Assembly (NCBI RefSeq): GCF_009765705.1
Contig: NZ_LMUX01000017.1
Coordinates: 1 to 64,000, forward strand
From: Burkholderia sp. L27(2015)
GTDB lineage: Bacteria > Pseudomonadota > Gammaproteobacteria > Burkholderiales > Burkholderiaceae
DNA length: 64,000 nucleotides
Direction: 5' to 3'
In this document: piece by piece, positions 58,566-64,000 of the stretch
How positions within the stretch are numbered: the stretch's first letter is position 1
Layout: every line of letters begins with the position of its first letter
The notes under the pieces: model-generated
Told to the model about the DNA's origin: nothing
Seen by the model: the letters and a program-made list of their open reading frames with translations, nothing else
Database searches by the model: none
Position numbers and translations under genes: made by a program

Positions 58566-59888
58566 ATGGAATCAATCAAAGTAGGGCTGCTGGGCCTGGG
58601 TACGGTCGGCAGCGGAACCTTCGCGGTGTTACGGCGCAACCAGGAAGAAATTCGGCGGCGAGCCGGGCGCGGGATCGAAATTACCCGCATAGCGGTGCGT
58701 AATGTGGCGCGCGCTCAGGCCATCGTTGGCGACGCGGCTCAGGTCGGCGCAGATCCGTTTGCGCTGGTCGACGATCCCGAACTCGACATCATTGTCGAAA
58801 CGATAGGCGGGACCGATCTGGCTCGTGAGCTGGTGCTGCGCGCGCTGGCCAATGGCAAGCACGTGGTCACCGCCAACAAGGCCCTGCTGGCGGTGCATGG
58901 CACCGAAATATTCGAGGCCGCGCAGGCAGGCGGCGTCATGGTTGCCTTCGAAGCGGCGGTAGCCGGCGGCATTCCTATCATCAAGGCGCTGCGCGAGGGG
59001 CTCACAGCCAATCGGATCGAGTGGATCGCCGGCATTATCAACGGCACGACCAATTTTATCTTGTCCGAAATGCGCGATCGCGGCACCGATTTCGCCACGG
59101 CGCTCGCCGACGCGCAGCGCCTGGGGTATGCCGAAGCGGATCCTACTTTCGATATCGAAGGGGTCGATGCGGCGCACAAGGCCACGATCATGAGCGCGAT
59201 CGCGTTCGGCGTGCCGATGCAATTCGAGCATGCCTATATCGAGGGGATCAGCAAACTCGACGCGATCGATATCCGCTATGCCGAGGAACTCGGCTATCGC
59301 ATCAAATTACTGGGCATCGCCCGGCGCGCCGAGCACGGCATCGAACTGCGCGTCCATCCCACCTTGATTCCCTCCAAGCGGCTGTTGGCCAATGTCGAAG
59401 GCGCGATGAATGCGGTGCTGGTGCAGGGCGATGCCGTGGGCGCTACGCTCTACTATGGCAAGGGCGCCGGTGCCGAGCCGACCGCTTCGGCCGTGGTGGC
59501 CGATCTGGTCGACGTGACGCGCCTGCATACCGCAGACCCGGAGCATCGCGTGCCGCATTTGGCGTTCCAGCCAGATAGTCTGGCCAATACGCCGATTCTG
59601 CCGATCTCCGAAGTGCGCAGTGGCTACTATCTACGCCTGCGCGTGGCCGATGTCACGGGCGTGTTGGCGGACATTACCAAGATTCTCGCCGATGGCGGCA
59701 TCTCGATCGATGCGTTGCTGCAGAAAGAGTCGAATGGGACGAATGCCCAAGGCGAAGGCGAAACGGACATTATCCTGATCTCCCATGTGACCGTGGAAAA
59801 AGGCATCGATGCGGCGATTGCGCGCATCGAGGCGCTGGCAACGGTGCGCTCCAAGGTAATCAAATTGCGCATGGAAACCTTGACCTGA
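58566..59888 (+). CDS. hom: Homoserine dehydrogenase
   Basis: Reduces aspartate-4-semialdehyde to homoserine for threonine, methionine and isoleucine. The protein has 440 residues: Rossmann domain with GLLGLGTVGSGTFAVL (7-22), catalytic domain with VVTANKALLAVHG, GIINGTTNFILSEM and ADPTFDIEGVDAAHKATIM, and an ACT regulatory domain at about 350-435 (LRLRVADVTGVLADITKIL). This is the monofunctional form without aspartokinase. It is followed by thrC. Confidence 0.95.
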   Translation: MESIKVGLLGLGTVGSGTFAVLRRNQEEIRRRAGRGIEITRIAVRNVARAQAIVGDAAQVGADPFALVDDPELDIIVETIGGTDLARELVLRALANGKHVVTANKALLAVHGTEIFEAAQAGGVMVAFEAAVAGGIPIIKALREGLTANRIEWIAGIINGTTNFILSEMRDRGTDFATALADAQRLGYAEADPTFDIEGVDAAHKATIMSAIAFGVPMQFEHAYIEGISKLDAIDIRYAEELGYRIKLLGIARRAEHGIELRVHPTLIPSKRLLANVEGAMNAVLVQGDAVGATLYYGKGAGAEPTASAVVADLVDVTRLHTADPEHRVPHLAFQPDSLANTPILPISEVRSGYYLRLRVADVTGVLADITKILADGGISIDALLQKESNGTNAQGEGETDIILISHVTVEKGIDAAIARIEALATVRSKVIKLRMETLT

Positions 59889-60096
59889 ACGGCGGCGCGG
59901 GCGCGTATTCTTGACTGCCCGCGCTGGTCGCGGTGCGCGCAGGCCTCGTGCTTGCGCTTTGTCCCGCGCTTCGGCCTGCATCACGTCCCGCGTTTCATCT
60001 TGTGTTACGCCTCGTGTTACCTTAATGACTGCCCCCCCAGGGCTGAACTCCCGGCTCAACCCCGGCGCCCGAGTGGCGTTACCCATGCAAACTGCA

Positions 60097-61572
60097 ATGA
60101 ACTATATTTCGACCCGTGGCACCGACCCCAACGCGGCGCCGCAAAACTTTTCGGACATTCTGCTGGGTGGCCTCGCCAAGGATGGCGGCCTGTTTTTACC
60201 CAGCGCTTATCCTCAGGTCGACGCTGCCGAATTGACGCGTTGGCGCACGTTGTCCTATGCAGATCTGGCCTTCGAGATACTGGCCAAATTTGCCGACGAC
60301 ATTCCACGCGACGCGTTGCGCGCGCTCACGCATAAGACTTACACGGCCGCCACGTATTGCAACGGCCGCGATCCAGGCCGGGCTGCCGACATCACGCCGC
60401 TCAAGGTGCTGGGCATCGAGCAGGGTGCACCGCTCGCATTGCTCGAGCTGTCCAACGGGCCGACGCTGGCGTTCAAAGACATGGCGATGCAGTTGCTCGG
60501 CAATCTGTTCGAATATGCGTTGAGCCGCCGTGGCGCTCATCTGAATATTTTGGGCGCGACTTCGGGCGACACTGGCAGTGCGGCTGAATATGCGATGCGC
60601 GGCAAGCAGGGCCTGCGCGTTTTCATGTTGTCGCCGCACGGCAAGATGAGCGCATTTCAGGCCGCGCAGATGTACGGGCTGCAGGATCCGAATATTTTCA
60701 ACCTGGCGGTGACCGGCGTTTTCGACGACTGCCAGGATATCGTCAAGGCCGTATCGAACGACCATGGCTTCAAGGCGCGTCAACAGATCGGCACGGTCAA
60801 TTCGATCAACTGGGCGCGCGTGGTGGCGCAAGTCGTCTATTACTTCAAAGGCTATTTTGCGGCGACCCCGCAACAGCCGCCGGCGCCCGGCGCGGCACTG
60901 CCCAAAGTATCGTTCGCGGTGCCGTCGGGCAATTTCGGCAACGTTTGCGCAGGGCATATTGCCCGCATGATGGGGTTGCCGATCGAAAAATTGGTCGTCG
61001 CCACGAATGAAAACGATGTGCTCGACGAATTCTTCCGCACGGGTGCGTACCGGGTGCGCAAGTCATCGGAAACGTTCCATACCACCAGCCCGAGCATGGA
61101 TATCTCGAAGGCGTCCAATTTCGAACGATTCGTCTTCGATTTGCTGGGCCGCGATCCGCGGCGCCTGGTCGACCTGTTTCACGAGGTCGAGCATAGCGGT
61201 GGTTTCGATCTATCGGGCAGCGAGGCTTTTGCACGGGTAAAGGCGTTTGGTTTTGTCTCGGGCCGTAGCACCCATACCGACCGTATCAACGCGATTCGCG
61301 ACGTGTTCGAACGCTATGGCACGATGGTCGACACGCATACCGCTGACGGCCTCAAAGTGGCGCGCGAGCATCTCGAAACTGGGGTCCCGATGGTCGTTCT
61401 CGAAACGGCGCAGCCGGCCAAATTTGGCGAGACGATACGCGAAGCGTTGGGACGCGAGGCTGACCGGCCGGCCGGGTTTGACGATATCGAATCACGGCCG
61501 CAACACTTCGAGGTGGTGTCGAATGACGTTGCGCAGGTCAAGGCATTCATTGCGGCGCATACTGGTCTGTAA
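60097..61572 (+). CDS. thrC: Threonine synthase
   Basis: PLP enzyme of 491 residues that makes threonine from phosphohomoserine. N-terminal MNYISTRGTDPNAAPQNFSD is family-like; the PLP Lys is in SNGPTLAFKDMAMQLLG, followed by the phosphate-binding GATSGDTGSAAEYAM. The ATG at 60097 begins the conserved sequence; an ATG four codons earlier (60085) has slightly better upstream GAG and is an alternative. The longer frame upstream is low-complexity. Confidence 0.94.
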   Translation: MNYISTRGTDPNAAPQNFSDILLGGLAKDGGLFLPSAYPQVDAAELTRWRTLSYADLAFEILAKFADDIPRDALRALTHKTYTAATYCNGRDPGRAADITPLKVLGIEQGAPLALLELSNGPTLAFKDMAMQLLGNLFEYALSRRGAHLNILGATSGDTGSAAEYAMRGKQGLRVFMLSPHGKMSAFQAAQMYGLQDPNIFNLAVTGVFDDCQDIVKAVSNDHGFKARQQIGTVNSINWARVVAQVVYYFKGYFAATPQQPPAPGAALPKVSFAVPSGNFGNVCAGHIARMMGLPIEKLVVATNENDVLDEFFRTGAYRVRKSSETFHTTSPSMDISKASNFERFVFDLLGRDPRRLVDLFHEVEHSGGFDLSGSEAFARVKAFGFVSGRSTHTDRINAIRDVFERYGTMVDTHTADGLKVAREHLETGVPMVVLETAQPAKFGETIREALGREADRPAGFDDIESRPQHFEVVSNDVAQVKAFIAAHTGL

Positions 61573-61650
61573 AGCGCGCGGGGGCTGCCGCGCGGCTATA
61601 GCTGCCGGGCAGCGCAATTGTTGCGCAAACTTAAAGCACGAGCTCCTGGT

Positions 61651-62889
61651 ATGAACACAACCACCCCTACTGCACCTGTTCCTATGCTGAGTACCGCGGC
61701 CGCACTCGAAATCCTGCTGGGTGCCGCACGCCCGCTCGATCGGATCGAAGAAGTCGACACGTTTGCCGCACGCGGGCGGGTGCTGGCCGCGGATATCACC
61801 TCACCGATCGACGTGCCGCGCATGGCGACAAGCGCAATGGACGGTTACGCGGTACGGCTGGCCGATTTGCAGGTAACGCGTCAATTACCCATCTCGCAGC
61901 GGATTCCCGCCGGACATCCCGCTCAACCGCTCGCCGAGGCTAGCGTGGCGCGCATTTTCACCGGTGCCACCGTGCCGCCGGGCGCCGACGCCGTGGTGAT
62001 GCAGGAGCAGGCCGAAGTGGAGGGCGATAGGGTCAGGTTCGCGGCCATGCCAGCCCGAGGCGAGTGGATCACGGCACAAGGTGCCGACATCAAAACCGAT
62101 TCGGTGATCCTTCCTGCCGGGCGCAGGCTCGACGCCCAATCGCTGGGGCTCGCGGCATCGGTTGGTCGGGCCAGCTTGCCGGTGGTAGGCCGCCCCAAAG
62201 TGGCCGTGTTCTTTACTGGCGACGAACTCACGATGCCGGGCGAGCCACTGCGGCCGGGCGCGATCTACAATTCGAGCCGCTACACCTTGCGTGCTTTGCT
62301 CGAAAACCTCGGTTGCGTGGTCAGCGACTTCGGCATTGTTCCCGATACCCTGGCGGCGACGCGCGATACGCTGCGCGCGGCGGCCGCCGAGCACGATTTG
62401 GTGCTGACTTCGGGCGGCGTATCGGTCGGCGAGGAAGATCACGTCAGGCCTGCGGTGCTCGCGCAAGGGCGGCTCAATCTTTGGCAAATCGCGATGAAAC
62501 CCGGTAAGCCGCTGGCCTTTGGCGAACTAGACCGGGCCGACGCCGCACCCACATTTTTCATCGGGCTGCCGGGGAATCCGGTCTCTAGTTTCGTGACCTT
62601 TTTGATGTTTGTGCGGCCGTTTTTGCTGCGTTTGGCCGGCGTGCTCGACGTGACGCCACGCGTCTTGCAGTTGCGTGCCGACTTCAGTCAATCCAAGGCC
62701 GATCGGCGTAACGAATTCCTGAGGGCGCGCCTTAATGCCGATGGCGGCTTGTCGCTGTTTCCGAACCAGTCGTCGTCGGTGCTCACCTCGACCGTTTGGG
62801 CTGACGGTCTGATCGACAACCCACCGGGGCATGCGATCCAGGCGGGCGAGATGGTCCGTTTCATCCCGTTTTCCGAGCTGTTGAATTAA
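61651..62889 (+). CDS. moeA: Molybdopterin molybdotransferase MoeA
   Basis: Inserts molybdate into adenylylated molybdopterin. The protein has 412 residues: N-terminal MoeA region with PRMATSAMDGYAVRLADL and FTGATVPPGADAVVMQE, the central MogA-like domain with AVFFTGDELTMPGEPL, TSGGVSVGEEDHVRPA and GLPGNPVSSFVTFLMF, then domain IV. The ATG at 61651 gives a normal-length N-terminus. It is first in a moeA-moaD-moaE run. Confidence 0.94.
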   Translation: MNTTTPTAPVPMLSTAAALEILLGAARPLDRIEEVDTFAARGRVLAADITSPIDVPRMATSAMDGYAVRLADLQVTRQLPISQRIPAGHPAQPLAEASVARIFTGATVPPGADAVVMQEQAEVEGDRVRFAAMPARGEWITAQGADIKTDSVILPAGRRLDAQSLGLAASVGRASLPVVGRPKVAVFFTGDELTMPGEPLRPGAIYNSSRYTLRALLENLGCVVSDFGIVPDTLAATRDTLRAAAAEHDLVLTSGGVSVGEEDHVRPAVLAQGRLNLWQIAMKPGKPLAFGELDRADAAPTFFIGLPGNPVSSFVTFLMFVRPFLLRLAGVLDVTPRVLQLRADFSQSKADRRNEFLRARLNADGGLSLFPNQSSSVLTSTVWADGLIDNPPGHAIQAGEMVRFIPFSELLN

Positions 62890-62892
62890 GCC

Positions 62893-63150
62893 ATGAAGAT
62901 CCAACTTAAATTTTTTGCGAGCGTGCGCGAAGCGCTGGGCGTCGCTGACGAAGTGGCCGACGTGCCGGCCGCCGTGGTAACCGTGGGCGATGTCCGCACT
63001 TGGTTGCAGGCGCGCGGTGGCGCATGGGCGGAGACGCTCGCCGCGGGGCGCACCTTGCGTATGGCGTGCAATCACGAGATGACGGCGCCCGAAACACGTC
63101 TCACCGAAGGCTGCGAGGTCGCGTTTTTCCCGCCGGTCACTGGCGGTTGA
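62893..63150 (+). CDS. moaD: MoaD, molybdopterin synthase sulfur carrier
   Basis: Ubiquitin-like small subunit of molybdopterin synthase, 85 residues, ending in the diagnostic VAFFPPVTGG whose terminal Gly carries the thiocarboxylate. N-terminus MKIQLKFFASVREALG. It starts three bases after moeA. Confidence 0.96.
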   Translation: MKIQLKFFASVREALGVADEVADVPAAVVTVGDVRTWLQARGGAWAETLAAGRTLRMACNHEMTAPETRLTEGCEVAFFPPVTGG

Positions 63151-63191
63151 GATAGGTTATTGAAACGAGCTATGCCGGGAAAGGAACCCTC

Positions 63192-63665
63192 ATGACAGTC
63201 AAGGTACAGCTCGAAGATTTCGATCTTTCCACTGAAGTTGCGGTGCTACGCCGTGCCAACCCGAAGGTCGGCGCGGTGGCCTGTTTTATCGGCGCGGTAC
63301 GCGATTTGAACGACGGCGAGAACGTCAGCGCGATGGTGCTCGAGCATTACCCGGGCATGACTGAGAAAGCACTCGAAGCCATCATCGAGCGGGCACGCGA
63401 GCGTTGGCCGATCGCGGATGCAGTGGTCATTCACCGTTACGGACCGCTCGCGCCCACCGACCAGATTGTGCTGGTGGCTGTCGCGACCGCGCACCGTGGC
63501 GATGCCTTTGCGGCCTGCGAATTCATCATGGATTACCTCAAAACGGTGGCCCCGTTCTGGAAAAAAGAAACACTCGAGAACGGCGAGCGCTGGGTCGACG
63601 CGCGCGTGCACGATCATGCCGCGCTGGACAAATGGGCTGAGCCCGGGCCGCCGAAGGCCGATTAA
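63192..63665 (+). CDS. moaE: MoaE, molybdopterin synthase catalytic subunit
   Basis: Large subunit of 157 residues that transfers sulfur from MoaD to cyclic pyranopterin. Motifs: VGAVACFIGAVRDLNDGENV, LEHYPGMTEKALEAI, IHRYGPLAPTDQIVLVAVAT, and the catalytic Lys region APFWKKETLENGERWVDARV. It follows moaD by 41 bases. Confidence 0.96.
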   Translation: MTVKVQLEDFDLSTEVAVLRRANPKVGAVACFIGAVRDLNDGENVSAMVLEHYPGMTEKALEAIIERARERWPIADAVVIHRYGPLAPTDQIVLVAVATAHRGDAFAACEFIMDYLKTVAPFWKKETLENGERWVDARVHDHAALDKWAEPGPPKAD

Positions 63666-63677
63666 ACGTGCTGAGCG

Positions 63678-64000
63678 CTAATCGAGCGCAATGGGCGTTG
63701 CGGCTGAGCCATCCACGTGCCGCGCCTCGGCTTCGCGCGTTTTGCGTGGATTGATCCTTTCCAGCAATTCGAGTTGCACCGCCGGTACTTTGAAGTCCCA
63801 ACCAAAGCGGCTTAACTGCAGGCTGTGCGCAATGCGCAGCGCCGGTTCCATGAAGCCGATTGCCGCCGCGGGCTGATAGTGCGATTCAACCGTGTCAACG
63901 AACAGCTTCAGCCAACGATTGAAATGAGCGGGGGTCAGATCAGGCAAGGCCTGATGCACGGCTTTAAGATTGCCTTGATAGCCCTTTTCGCGCAGTACCA
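63678..64000 (-). CDS. Group III truncated haemoglobin, C-terminal part (cut by window end)
   Basis: The minus-strand frame is open to the last base, so the N-terminus is outside the window. Visible are VLREKGYQGNLKAVHQALP, then LTPAHFNRWLKLFVDTVESH and ARRI-like helix G/H residues (LRIAHSLQLSRFGWDF), which match group III truncated globins. The conserved proximal-His region lies mostly at and beyond the window edge. Such globins bind O2 or NO; the specific role is unknown. Convergent with moaE, 12 bp apart. Confidence 0.78.
   Translation of the reverse strand, partial: VLREKGYQGNLKAVHQALPDLTPAHFNRWLKLFVDTVESHYQPAAAIGFMEPALRIAHSLQLSRFGWDFKVPAVQLELLERINPRKTREAEARHVDGSAATPIALD

Overview
The window reads as chromosomal DNA of a GC-rich beta-proteobacterium, most likely Burkholderiaceae (Burkholderia sensu lato). 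This is inferred from synteny and protein families, not from a search: rpsF-priB-rpsR-rplI-dnaB, sbp-cysTWA-cysB, an arn (lipid A aminoarabinose) operon with arnA split into two genes, alaA-hom-thrC-moeA-moaD-moaE, and many LysR regulators. I see no rRNA, tRNA, CRISPR array, insertion sequence or prophage. Both ends cut genes: a catalase on the left and a truncated haemoglobin on the right.

Layout. 1-9.7 kb: catalase end, a short winged-helix/ATPase regulator, small hypotheticals, a LysR-dadA-amino-acid-binding-protein set, and a divergent LysR/MFS pair. 9.9-13.2 kb: a stress and envelope cluster (CsbD, YqjE-like, an unknown, ElaB/YqjD-like) ending in an orphan sigma-54 response regulator, with a sigma-54-type promoter and a hairpin before csbD. 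13.3-14.6 kb: divergent DUF2917/LysR pair. 14.6-25.7 kb: an accessory catabolic island with an SDR, a TRAP transporter, an SCP-x-type thiolase, an acyl-CoA ligase, a GAF-less sigma-54 activator, a LysR regulator and two overlapping PPC/DUF296 genes. 25.8-29.1 kb: diguanylate cyclase, lexA and a small gene behind lexA. 29.3-35.5 kb: sulfate ABC importer, cysB and asparaginase. 35.6-38.7 kb: ribosomal protein operon and dnaB. 38.7-45.1 kb: SDR, then a TonB-ExbB-ExbD iron uptake block. 45.1-48.8 kb: NlpC/P60 lipoprotein, PhoH, Bcp. 49.0-56.3 kb: arn operon. 56.5-64.0 kb: Mth938-like protein, alaA, hom, thrC, moeA, moaD, moaE and the haemoglobin fragment.

The most interesting signal is regulatory. 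Three sequences with sigma-54 -24/-12 spacing stand before the TRAP operon (minus strand), the thiolase-ligase operon and the PPC-gene pair. TGTCGC/GCGACA half-sites lie about 110-220 bp upstream of each, and the island encodes its own sigma-54 activator that lacks the usual sensory domain. This looks like a self-contained sigma-54 regulon for importing and CoA-activating an unknown carboxylic acid. A fourth sigma-54-like promoter precedes csbD, whose cluster ends in a second sigma-54 activator with an unusual DAFTGA loop.

A second theme is short tandem repeats of 10-22 bp at gene ends, in leaders and in some coding sequences (13211, 15548, 24301, 26580, 39591, 45306, 56282 and 58485). Several include a stop codon or overlap a ribosome-binding site.
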